Assembly (NCBI RefSeq): GCF_020881035.1
Contig: NZ_JAJITC010000002.1
Coordinates: forward strand, 458,422 to 522,421
From: Paraburkholderia translucens
Lineage (GTDB): Bacteria; Pseudomonadota; Gammaproteobacteria; Burkholderiales; Burkholderiaceae
DNA length: 64,000 nt
Direction: 5' to 3'
Shown here: one piece after another, positions 54,271-64,000 of the stretch
How positions within the stretch are numbered: position 1 is the first letter of the stretch
Layout: the number at the start of each line of letters is the position of its first letter
Notes under the pieces: model-generated
Databases searched by the model: none
What the model was told of the DNA's origin: nothing
What the model saw: only the letters and a program-made list of their open reading frames with translations
Translations under genes and position numbers: made by a program

Positions 54271-55230
54271 TCAGTTGACGGCGGCCGGCAAATCGAGCTT
54301 CTTGACACCGGGCAGGTCGCAGGCAGCGATCGCGTCACAGATCGCGTCGATCGCGGGCATGCGCGTGAAGCTCTTGCGCCACGCGAGCACGACGCGGCGA
54401 TCCGGCACCGGCTCGTCGAACGCCACGTAGCTGAGCAGGCCCGCGTCGATCCCGCCCGCATGCGGCTTGACCTCATGCACCGACATGCGCGGCAGCACCG
54501 TAATGCCGACACCGCTCGCGACCATATGGCGAATCGTTTCGAGCGACGAGCCCTCGAAGGTCTTCTGGATGCCGTCCGCATTCTGCGAGAAGCGCATCAG
54601 CTCGGGACACACGCCGAGCACGTGATCGCGGAAGCAATGGCCGCTGCCGAGCAGCAGCATGGTTTCCTGCTTCAAATCACTTGGGTCGATCTTCGGGCGG
54701 CTTTCCCACGCGTGGCCGGACGGCAGCGCCACGACGAACGGCTCGTCGTAGAGCGGGCGCAGCATCAGACCGGTTTCGGGAAACGGCAGCGCCATGATCG
54801 CAACGTCGATTTCGCCCTGCTTGAGCAGCTCGATCAACTTCAGCGTGTAGTTTTCCTGCAGCATCAGCGGCATCTGCGGCACGCGCCGGATCATCTGCTT
54901 GACGAGCGTCGGCAGCAGGTACGGCCCGATCGTGTAGATCACGCCGAGGCGCAGCGGTCCGACGAGCGGGTCCTTGCCCTGCTTGGCAATCTCCTTGATC
55001 GCGAGCGTCTGCTCGAGCACGCGTTGCGCCTGGGTGACGATCTGTTCGCCGATCGGCGTGACGCTGACCTCGCTGGTGCCGCGCTCGAAAATCTGCACGT
55101 TCAGCTCGTCTTCGAGCTTCTTGATGGCGACGGACAGCGTGGGCTGGCTGACGAAACACGCTTCGGCGGCCCGGCCGAAGTGCCGCTCGCGGGCTACCGC
55201 CACGATGTATTTCAATTCGGTGAGCGTCAT
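54271..55230 (-). CDS. oxyR: OxyR, hydrogen-peroxide-sensing LysR-type regulator
   Basis: A protein of 319 residues. The N-terminal helix-turn-helix (RAAEACFVSQPTLSVAIKKL) is LysR type. The redox cysteines C199 and C208 lie in GSGHCFRDHVLGVC, diagnostic of OxyR. It senses peroxide by disulfide formation and controls catalase, Ahp and Dps genes. recG lies immediately upstream on the same strand, 102 bp away. Confidence 0.95.
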   Translation of the reverse strand: MTLTELKYIVAVARERHFGRAAEACFVSQPTLSVAIKKLEDELNVQIFERGTSEVSVTPIGEQIVTQAQRVLEQTLAIKEIAKQGKDPLVGPLRLGVIYTIGPYLLPTLVKQMIRRVPQMPLMLQENYTLKLIELLKQGEIDVAIMALPFPETGLMLRPLYDEPFVVALPSGHAWESRPKIDPSDLKQETMLLLGSGHCFRDHVLGVCPELMRFSQNADGIQKTFEGSSLETIRHMVASGVGITVLPRMSVHEVKPHAGGIDAGLLSYVAFDEPVPDRRVVLAWRKSFTRMPAIDAICDAIAACDLPGVKKLDLPAAVN

Positions 55231-55258
55231 TCGGGGATCAATCAGTACGATGGGTTCG

Positions 55259-55297
55259 ATAGGTTCTAGTTATACACCCATAGGGTCGGTTCGCCAA
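55259..55297 (-). promoter_or_regulatory. oxyR promoter with OxyR-box-like element
   Basis: On the minus strand TTGGCG (55292-55297) and TATAAC (55269-55274) are 17 bp apart. Overlapping the -10, ATAGGTTCTAGTTAT (55259-55273) matches the OxyR half-site ATAGnTnnnAnCTAT with one change, and another ATAG follows at 55280. This suggests autoregulation. Confidence 0.55.
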
Positions 55298-55332
55298 CCT
55301 TTTAGCCCTGCCGCTTGCGGCGACGGCTGCGC

Positions 55333-57582
55333 TCAGGCCTTCAGATACTGCTCGCGGGCGCCGAGCCAGCGCGCCAGGTGCTGGATGACCACCTCCGGAT
55401 ACTGGTCGAGCAGGGTCGCGGCGGCCTCGCGCGCAGGCTCGATCAGGTGCTGATCGTTCTGCAGGTCGGCGAAGCGCAGCATCGCCGCACCCGACTGCCG
55501 CGCGCCGAGGAACTCGCCAGGCCCGCGGATTTCGAGGTCGCGCCGGGCGATCTCGAAGCCGTCGGTGGTTTCGCGCATGGTTTGCAGGCGGGCGCGAGCG
55601 GTCATCGACAGCGGTCCGGTGTATAGCAGCACGCAGACCGACGCGGCGCTGCCGCGCCCCACGCGTCCGCGCAATTGATGCAGTTGCGCGAGACCGAAAC
55701 GCTCCGCATGCTCGATCACCATCAGCGACGCGTTCGGCACGTCAACGCCCACTTCGATCACCGTGGTCGCGACCAGCAACTGGATCTCGTTGCGTGAGAA
55801 CGCATCCATTACCGTGGCTTTTTCGGCGGGCGCGAGACGCCCGTGCGCGAGCCCGACTTTCAGCTCGGGCAGCGCGGCCACCAGCGTCTCGTAGGTCTCG
55901 ACCGCCGTTTGCAACTGCAAGGTTTCGCTTTCCTCGATCAGCGGACACACCCAGTACACCTGGCGCCCGGTCAGCGCCGCCTCGCGCACGCGGCCGATCA
56001 CTTCTTCGCGGCGCGCGTCGGAGACGAGCTTCGTGAGAATCGGTGTGCGGCCCGGCGGCAGTTCATCGATCGTGGAGACGTCGAGGTCCGCGTAGTAGGT
56101 CATGGCGAGCGTGCGCGGGATCGGCGTCGCGGACATCATCAATTGATGCGGCTGGAAATCGGGCTCGCCGTCGGCGGCGCCTTGCGCCTTTGCGCGCAAC
56201 GCGAGCCGTTGCGCGACGCCGAAGCGGTGCTGTTCGTCGACGATCACGAGCCCGAGGCGCGCGAACTCGACTGCGTCCTGGATGATGGCGTGCGTGCCGA
56301 TCACGAGCTGGGCGGTGCCGAGCGCCGCCGCTTCGAGCGCGGCGCGCTTCTCCTTCGTCTTGAGGCTGCCCGCGAGCCACGCGACCGTCACGCCGAGCGG
56401 CTCCAGCCAGCCGCGCAATTTGCGGGCGTGCTGCTCGGCGAGGATTTCTGTCGGCGCCATCAGTGCGGCCTGGTAGCCGGCGTCGATCGCCTGCGCGGCG
56501 GCGAGCGCCGCGACGATCGTCTTGCCGCTGCCGACATCGCCCTGCAACAGCCGCTGCATTGGATGCGGCTGGGTCAGATCGAGCGCGATCTCACCGCCGA
56601 CGCGCTGCTGGGCGGCCGTCAGCGAAAACGGCAGCGCCTTCAGGAGGCGCGCGACCAGCGCGGATTCGTCGCCGAGCTTGCGGCGCGGCATCGCCGGCGC
56701 GGCACGCGTGCGGCGCTCGTCGTGCGCGCGCTTCAGCGACATCTGCTGCGCGAGCAGTTCCTCGAACTTGATGCGCACCCACGCCGGATGCGTGCCGTCG
56801 ATCAGCGCCGTTTCGTCCGACTGCGCGTCCGGATGATGCAGCGTGCGCACGGCATCCATCAGCGCCGGCACGCCGAGCGGTTCGAGAAACGCGCGCGCGA
56901 CCGGCGCGGGCAACAGCTCTGGCAGCGAGGTGCGCGCGAGCGCGTTGTCGATCGCCTTGCGCAGATACGCCTGCGACACGCCCGCCGTGCTCGGATAGAC
57001 CGGCGTCAATGCCTGCGGCAGCGGCGTGTCTTCCTCGACGACGCGCACGCTCGGATGCACCATCTCCATGCCGAAGAAGCCGCCGCGCACGTCGCCGCGC
57101 ACGCGCAAGCGCGCGCCGAGCGCCATCTGCTTGACCTGCGAGCCGTAGAAATTCAGAAAGCGCAGCACGAGTTCGTCGCCCTCGGCATCGCGCAGCTTGA
57201 CGAGGAGCTGCCGGCGCGGGCGATAGGCGATCTCGTTGTCGAACACCACGCCTTCGGTTTGGGCGATGCCGCCGGGCAGCAGGTGGCCGATCGGCGTCAG
57301 CGAGGTTTCGTCCTCATACCGCATCGGCAGGTGCAGCACGAGGTCGATGTCGCGGGTGAGTCCGAGTTTGGCGAGCTTGTCGGCGGTTTTGACCGGGGTT
57401 TTGGTTTTGGCGGCGCGTTTGCCCTCGTCGCGCCCGGCATCGTGGCCGGCGGCCATCATGCCGCCTTCCGCGCCCGCTTGCGCCGTATCACCTTCCGGCG
57501 TCCGCGCTCGCGCACCGTGGCGCCGCGTTTCGGCGCCCGCTTCGAGGGTGGCAACGGACGATCGGCGGTCGGACAAAGGCAT
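55333..57582 (-). CDS. recG: ATP-dependent DNA helicase RecG
   Basis: A protein of 749 residues. The wedge/OB region has VVFDNEIAYRPRRQLLVKLR and NFYGSQVKQMALGARLRVRG. The helicase core has Walker A LLQGDVGSGKTIVAALAA, Walker B with DEQH (VIVDEQHRFGV), MSATPIPRTLAMTYY, and motif VI QLHQLRGRVGRG. RecG remodels stalled forks. The N-terminal 60 residues are a variable A/G/R/K-rich extension, so the true start may lie downstream of 57582. Confidence 0.95.
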   Translation of the reverse strand: MPLSDRRSSVATLEAGAETRRHGARARTPEGDTAQAGAEGGMMAAGHDAGRDEGKRAAKTKTPVKTADKLAKLGLTRDIDLVLHLPMRYEDETSLTPIGHLLPGGIAQTEGVVFDNEIAYRPRRQLLVKLRDAEGDELVLRFLNFYGSQVKQMALGARLRVRGDVRGGFFGMEMVHPSVRVVEEDTPLPQALTPVYPSTAGVSQAYLRKAIDNALARTSLPELLPAPVARAFLEPLGVPALMDAVRTLHHPDAQSDETALIDGTHPAWVRIKFEELLAQQMSLKRAHDERRTRAAPAMPRRKLGDESALVARLLKALPFSLTAAQQRVGGEIALDLTQPHPMQRLLQGDVGSGKTIVAALAAAQAIDAGYQAALMAPTEILAEQHARKLRGWLEPLGVTVAWLAGSLKTKEKRAALEAAALGTAQLVIGTHAIIQDAVEFARLGLVIVDEQHRFGVAQRLALRAKAQGAADGEPDFQPHQLMMSATPIPRTLAMTYYADLDVSTIDELPPGRTPILTKLVSDARREEVIGRVREAALTGRQVYWVCPLIEESETLQLQTAVETYETLVAALPELKVGLAHGRLAPAEKATVMDAFSRNEIQLLVATTVIEVGVDVPNASLMVIEHAERFGLAQLHQLRGRVGRGSAASVCVLLYTGPLSMTARARLQTMRETTDGFEIARRDLEIRGPGEFLGARQSGAAMLRFADLQNDQHLIEPAREAAATLLDQYPEVVIQHLARWLGAREQYLKA

Positions 57583-57771
57583 AGGCTGCTTCGCAAGTAC
57601 AATATCGGCTGCTGTCGAAAGAAAGTCGTGCCGCCCTTCGCGCGTGCGTCATGAGCAGAGCACGGCACAGGGCGCGCGGGCCGCATCGGCGTCCCGCCAT
57701 CATAGCCGCCCGGCTCCGGCTTCGGCTCAATTCAATCCCAAATCCGTCCCAACCCGCTTCCAGTCGTTTGC

Positions 57772-60134
<2,363 letters not shown>

Positions 60135-60325
60135 CGCCCAGGCACCCTGCGCGGGCCACGCGCCGGGAACTTACAATTCACTTTCGCCGGCCGCGCGACT
60201 TGCCTCGACGCGGACCTTTAAACGGTTGATCGCAAAGCCGATTCACCGTGCCCGCGCGCATGTGGCCGGTGTAGAATAATCGGCTGACTTTTTTGTTAGT
60301 TTTGACTGATAACGGAGAGACCAAC

Positions 60326-60655
60326 GTGTCGTTCATTTCCAATGCCTTCGCGCAAGGCGCTGCAGCAGGTGGTGTCGAATCGAACCTGATGAGCTTCCTG
60401 CCGCTGATCCTGATGTTCGGCGTGCTGTACTTCATCATGATTCGCCCGCAAATGAAGCGCCAGAAGGAACATCGCAACATGCTCGCAGCGATGGCCAAGG
60501 GCGATGAAGTCGTGACGAACGGCGGCATCGTCGGCAAGGTGACGAAGGTGGGCGAAGCCTACGTCGGCGTCGAAATCTCGGAAGGTACGGAAATCACCGT
60601 GCAAAAGGCGTCGATCACGACGATTCTCCCGAAGGGCACGATCAAGTCGCTTTAA
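60326..60655 (+). CDS. yajC: YajC, accessory subunit of the Sec translocon
   Basis: A protein of 109 residues starting with GTG, with GGAGAG upstream at 60314-60319. One membrane helix (MSFLPLILMFGVLYFIMIRP) is followed by QMKRQKEHRNMLAAMAKGDE and VTNGGIVGKV, the YajC core. It associates with SecDF and YidC. secD starts 116 bp later. Confidence 0.96.
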   Translation: MSFISNAFAQGAAAGGVESNLMSFLPLILMFGVLYFIMIRPQMKRQKEHRNMLAAMAKGDEVVTNGGIVGKVTKVGEAYVGVEISEGTEITVQKASITTILPKGTIKSL

Positions 60656-60771
60656 GGCCTGCTCTCCTCGCGTCCGGCGCGGCCTCGCCGGCAATTCAGG
60701 CACTTCGCTGAACGGCCCGCGCTCATCGCCGGACGCATCGCATCCAAGCCAACCTTCCCGTTGGACCACTC

Positions 60772-62853
60772 ATGAATCGCTACCCCCTCTGGAAATACGC
60801 CGTGATGCTGGTGGCTCTGGTCATCGGCCTCGTGTACACGCTGCCCAATCTGTACGGCGAAGCGCCGGCGGTGCAGGTGTCGAGCGGCAAGGCCACGGTC
60901 AAGCTCGACGCCAGCACGCTCGCGTCGGTCGAAGCCGCGCTCGCGAGCAATCAGATCAAGCCGACAGCGGTCACGTTCGACAATTCGCAGATGAACGCGA
61001 ACATCCGCGTACGCGTGACGGACACGGACACGCAGCTGCGCGTCAAGGATCTGCTGCAGAAGTCGCTCAATAGCGACCCGAACGATCCGCAGTACATCGT
61101 CGCCCTGAACCTGCAAAGCGCCTCGCCGACCTGGATGACCGCGCTGCGCGCACTGCCGATGTACCTCGGTCTCGACCTGCGCGGCGGCGTGCACTTCCTG
61201 CTGCAGGTCGACATGGCCGGCGCATTGAACAAGAAGCTCGATTCGGACGCCTCGGACGTGCGCACGCTCCTGCGCGACAACAATATCCGCGACGGCGGCG
61301 TGAATCGCGTGGGCCAGTCGGTGGTGGTGAATCTTGCCGACCAGGCCACGGCGGATGCGGCGCTCAAACTGCTCGGCCGCAGCGTCAGCGAACTCCAGTG
61401 GGCGTCGCAGCCGAACACCGGCGCAGACGGCGGCGTGCAGCTCGTCGGCACGTTCACGCCGGCCGTGCAGCGCGCAGTGCAGGACGCCGCGCTCAAGCAG
61501 AACATCACGACGCTGCATAACCGCGTCAACGAACTCGGCGTGGCCGAGCCGGTGATCCAGCAACAGGGCGCGGACCGCATCGTGGTCGAACTGCCGGGCG
61601 TGCAGGACACCGCGAAGGCGAAGGACATCATCGGCCGTACGGCGACGCTCGAAGCGCGCCTCGCCGACCCCGTCAACACGCATCCGAACCCGAACGACCC
61701 GGTGCCGCCAGGCGACGAACTCTTCACGCAAGGCAACCAGGTGCCGGTGCTGCTGCGCAAGCAGGTGATCTTCACCGGCGACCGCATCATCGACGCGTCG
61801 GCGGGCTTCGACGAACATCAGCGTCCGTCGGTCAACATCCGTCTCGACTCGGCCGGCGGCCGCGCGGTGCGCGCGGTGTCGCGCGACAACATCGGCAAGC
61901 CGATGGCGATGGTGCTGTTCGAACACGGCAAGGGCGAAGTGCTGACGGTCGCGACGATCCAGTCGGAACTGGGCGACCGCTTCCAGATCACCGGCCAGCC
62001 GACCCCGCAAGCCGCCGCCGACCTCGCGCTGCTGCTGCGCGCCGGTTCGCTCGCCGCGCCGATGGAAATCATCGAGGAACGCACGATCGGCCCGAGCCTC
62101 GGCGCCGACAACATCAAGAAGGGCTTCCACTCGGTCGTGTGGGGCTTCGCGGCCATCGCCGTGTTCATGATCGCGTACTACATGCTGTTCGGCGTGATCT
62201 CGATGATCGGCCTCTCGGTGAACCTGCTGCTGCTGGTCGCCGTGCTGTCGATGCTGCAGGCCACCCTCACGCTCCCGGGTATCGCCGCTATCGCGCTCGC
62301 GCTCGGTATGGCGATCGACGCGAACGTGCTGATCAACGAGCGCGTGCGCGAAGAACTGCGCAACGGCGCGCCGCCGCAACTAGCCATCCAGAACGGTTAC
62401 GCGCACGCATGGGCGACGATTCTCGACTCCAACGTGACCACGCTGATCGCCGGCCTCGCACTGCTCGCGTTCGGCTCGGGTCCGGTGCGCGGCTTCGCGA
62501 TCGTCCACTGTATCGGCATTCTGACGTCGATGTTCTCGGCGGTGTTCTTCTCGCGCGGCCTCGTCAACTTCTGGTACGGCGGCAAGAAGAAGCTGAAGTC
62601 GCTGTCGATCGGCCAGGTATGGCGCCCGCAAACGGCGGCAGCAGGCTCGGCCGCGTATGCCGGCGGCAGCCTGGGCAACGACGCCGCCGCGACCGACACC
62701 GCACAGGCCATCGCCACGGCGAAGGCACGCTCGAAGGCACCGGCCGCGGCCGGCGCGCAGGGTCGCGCGAAGCCGACCGTGCGTCGTCGCAATGCGCCGG
62801 GCACGCCGGCGTCGAACGGCTCGACGCCGCAAAAACCGGGTTCATCCCGCTGA
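60772..62853 (+). CDS. secD: Protein translocase subunit SecD
   Basis: A protein of 693 residues. An N-terminal helix precedes the large periplasmic P1 domain; the region LGLDLRGGVHFLLQVDM is the D1 signature. The C-terminal membrane part has SLGADNIKKGFHSVVWG and ALALGMAIDANVLINERVRE, then VTTLIAGLALLAFGSGPVRG. It uses the proton gradient to pull proteins out of SecYEG. An A/K/R-rich tail of about 60 residues after the last helix (from about residue 633) makes it longer than E. coli SecD (615). Confidence 0.97.
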   Translation: MNRYPLWKYAVMLVALVIGLVYTLPNLYGEAPAVQVSSGKATVKLDASTLASVEAALASNQIKPTAVTFDNSQMNANIRVRVTDTDTQLRVKDLLQKSLNSDPNDPQYIVALNLQSASPTWMTALRALPMYLGLDLRGGVHFLLQVDMAGALNKKLDSDASDVRTLLRDNNIRDGGVNRVGQSVVVNLADQATADAALKLLGRSVSELQWASQPNTGADGGVQLVGTFTPAVQRAVQDAALKQNITTLHNRVNELGVAEPVIQQQGADRIVVELPGVQDTAKAKDIIGRTATLEARLADPVNTHPNPNDPVPPGDELFTQGNQVPVLLRKQVIFTGDRIIDASAGFDEHQRPSVNIRLDSAGGRAVRAVSRDNIGKPMAMVLFEHGKGEVLTVATIQSELGDRFQITGQPTPQAAADLALLLRAGSLAAPMEIIEERTIGPSLGADNIKKGFHSVVWGFAAIAVFMIAYYMLFGVISMIGLSVNLLLLVAVLSMLQATLTLPGIAAIALALGMAIDANVLINERVREELRNGAPPQLAIQNGYAHAWATILDSNVTTLIAGLALLAFGSGPVRGFAIVHCIGILTSMFSAVFFSRGLVNFWYGGKKKLKSLSIGQVWRPQTAAAGSAAYAGGSLGNDAAATDTAQAIATAKARSKAPAAAGAQGRAKPTVRRRNAPGTPASNGSTPQKPGSSR

Positions 62854-62871
62854 GTCCCGGAGAACGAGACC

Positions 62872-63822
62872 ATGGAATTTTTCCGCTTCCGTAAAGACAT
62901 TCCGTTCATGCAGCGCGCGTTGATCTTCAACGCGATCTCGCTGATCACCTTCCTCGCCGCCGTCTTCTTCCTCGTACATCGCGGGCTGCATCTATCGGTG
63001 GAATTCACCGGCGGTACCGTGATCGAGGTGCAGTATCCGGGCCCGGTCCCGCTCGACCCGGTGCGCAACACGCTTGGCAAGCTCGGTTATGCCGACGCGC
63101 AGGTGCAAAACTTCGGCTCCTCGCGCGACGTGCTGATCCGTCTGCCGCTGAAGGCTGGGCTCACGTCCGCGCAGCAAAGCGACCAGGTCATGGGCGCGCT
63201 GAAAGCCGACACGCCGGAGGTGCAGTTGCAGCGCGTCGAGTTCGTCGGTCCGCAAGTCGGCAAGGAGCTCGCCACCGACGGTCTGCTCGCGCTCGCGTGC
63301 GTGGTGGCCGGTATCGTGATCTACCTGTCGTTCCGCTTCGAATGGAAGTACGCGGTGGCCGGCGTGATCGCCAACCTGCACGACGTCGTCATCATTCTCG
63401 GCTTCTTCGCGTTTTTCCAGTGGGAGTTTTCGCTGTCGGTACTGGCTGCCGTGCTCGCGGTGCTCGGCTATTCGGTCAACGAGTCGGTCGTCATCTTCGA
63501 CCGGATTCGCGAAACCTTCCGCCGCGAACGCAAGATGACCGTGATCGAAGTGATCAATCACGCGATCACCAGCACGATGTCGCGAACCATCATCACGCAC
63601 GGCTGTACGCAGATGATGGTGCTGTCGATGTTCCTGTTCGGCGGCCCGACCCTGCACTACTTCGCGCTCGCGCTGACGGTCGGTATTCTGTTCGGTATCT
63701 ACTCGTCGGTATTCGTCGCCGCAGCGCTCGCCATGTGGCTCGGCGTCAAGCGCGAAGACCTGCTGAAGGAAAAGAAGGAACGCGTCGATCCGGACGATCC
63801 GAACGCGGGTGCGCAGGTTTGA
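62872..63822 (+). CDS. secF: Protein translocase subunit SecF
   Basis: A protein of 316 residues after a GGAG ribosome site. LSVEFTGGTVIEVQYPG lies in the first periplasmic part. VGPQVGKELATDGLLALACV, ANLHDVVIILGFFAFF, VNESVVIFDRIRE and TIITHGCTQMMVLSMFLFGG are SecF membrane motifs. It partners SecD, encoded 18 bp upstream. Confidence 0.97.
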   Translation: MEFFRFRKDIPFMQRALIFNAISLITFLAAVFFLVHRGLHLSVEFTGGTVIEVQYPGPVPLDPVRNTLGKLGYADAQVQNFGSSRDVLIRLPLKAGLTSAQQSDQVMGALKADTPEVQLQRVEFVGPQVGKELATDGLLALACVVAGIVIYLSFRFEWKYAVAGVIANLHDVVIILGFFAFFQWEFSLSVLAAVLAVLGYSVNESVVIFDRIRETFRRERKMTVIEVINHAITSTMSRTIITHGCTQMMVLSMFLFGGPTLHYFALALTVGILFGIYSSVFVAAALAMWLGVKREDLLKEKKERVDPDDPNAGAQV

Positions 63823-63856
63823 TGCGCGCGTAGTTGCTCATCGCGCATACAGCAAA

Positions 63857-63878
63857 GGCCGGTTCCTGCGAACCGGCC
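63857..63878 (+). terminator. Hairpin after secF
   Basis: GGCCGGTTC (63857-63865), CTGC, GAACCGGCC (63870-63878) form a perfect 9-bp stem about 34 bp after the secF stop. The tail is TCAGACTG, without a T-run, so the T-rich part may have been displaced by the adjacent insertion sequence. Confidence 0.55.
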
Positions 63879-63879
63879 T

Positions 63880-64000
63880 CAGACTGCTGACAAAGTACCC
63901 CCAAAGCCTGGCCACGCGCCGGGCTTTGTCGTTTAATGGGCGTCATGCTCAAGAAACCAACACCGATGCAGCACGAACTCGAGATGGTCACGCTCGAGGA
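63880..64000 (+). mobile_element. Left end of an insertion sequence (probably IS1182 family)
   Basis: A transposase-like start occurs at 63945. Upstream is a GC-rich inverted repeat (AAAGCCTGG / CCGGGCTTT, 63903-63925), as often seen near IS ends. The exact left boundary lies roughly between 63880 and 63900; the element runs off the window, so inverted repeats and target duplication cannot be checked. Confidence 0.5.
63945..64000 (+). CDS. Transposase N-terminus (cut by window edge)
   Basis: The first 18 codons read MLKKPTPMQHELEMVTLE. This closely resembles the start of IS1182-family DDE transposases, which begin with a short basic stretch and then ELEMVTLEQLVP. Only this fragment is visible, so the family call rests on remembered similarity. 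A start at the second ATG (63966) is possible. Confidence 0.6.
   Translation, partial: MLKKPTPMQHELEMVTLE

Overview
The window is high-GC, densely coded, bacterial chromosomal DNA. Gene order and protein character point to a Burkholderiaceae member, most likely Paraburkholderia or Burkholderia sensu lato. Supporting signs are the tolRAB-pal-cpoB cluster, hemH-hslR and grpE-dnaK-dnaJ next to hrcA, a pabB-pabC fusion, glcDEF, recG-oxyR, and queA-tgt-yajC-secDF. The genus is inferred from remembered synteny and protein style, not from a search.

Layout. 1-3961: tolR (3' end), tolA, tolB, pal and cpoB, the Tol-Pal envelope machine. 4048-4258: terminator, a near-consensus promoter, tRNA-Lys(UUU) and its terminator. 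4322-8687: accessory-looking stretch with short tandem repeats, cytochrome b561, a large lipoprotein of unknown function, a small unknown protein and an MscS channel. 8807-19382: DedA, mutL, miaA, purM, hda, a HAD phosphatase, pcnB, folK, a deoxynucleoside kinase and panB. 19427-28807, mainly on the minus strand: pabBC, dnaJ, dnaK, grpE, hslR, hemH and hrcA, the heat-shock block. 29018-41697: nadK, recN, glnE, a giant AsmA/YhdP-like protein, a nitrilase-family amidase and tldD. 41698-43228: an attenuator-controlled aroG. 43303-44023: a HigB/HigA-type toxin-antitoxin pair. 44078-52065: cobalamin adenosyltransferase, an FAD oxidase, glcDEF, yggS and proC. 52072-57582, minus strand: ubiA, dps, a tiny membrane ORF, oxyR and recG. 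57772-63822: queA, tgt, yajC, secD and secF. 63880-64000: the left edge of an insertion sequence, probably IS1182 family.

The most interesting regulatory signal is upstream of aroG (DAHP synthase). A good promoter precedes a 22-codon ORF with eight consecutive aromatic codons (F Y F Y F F W Y). Mutually exclusive RNA pairings follow, ending in an 11-bp hairpin and eight T residues. This is the layout of a translation-coupled attenuator sensing aromatic aminoacyl-tRNAs. A second striking signal is a perfect 14-bp hairpin plus T-tract lying inside the coding sequence of pabBC and oriented with its transcription. A near-perfect sigma-32 promoter precedes grpE, and an OxyR-box-like element overlaps the oxyR promoter.

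Most of the window is conserved housekeeping DNA. Probable recent acquisitions are the toxin-antitoxin pair and the insertion sequence. Poorly known genes are the 576-residue lipoprotein, the 107-residue protein at 7230-7553, and two very small ORFs (53 and 54 residues). No rRNA, CRISPR array, prophage or replication origin was seen.
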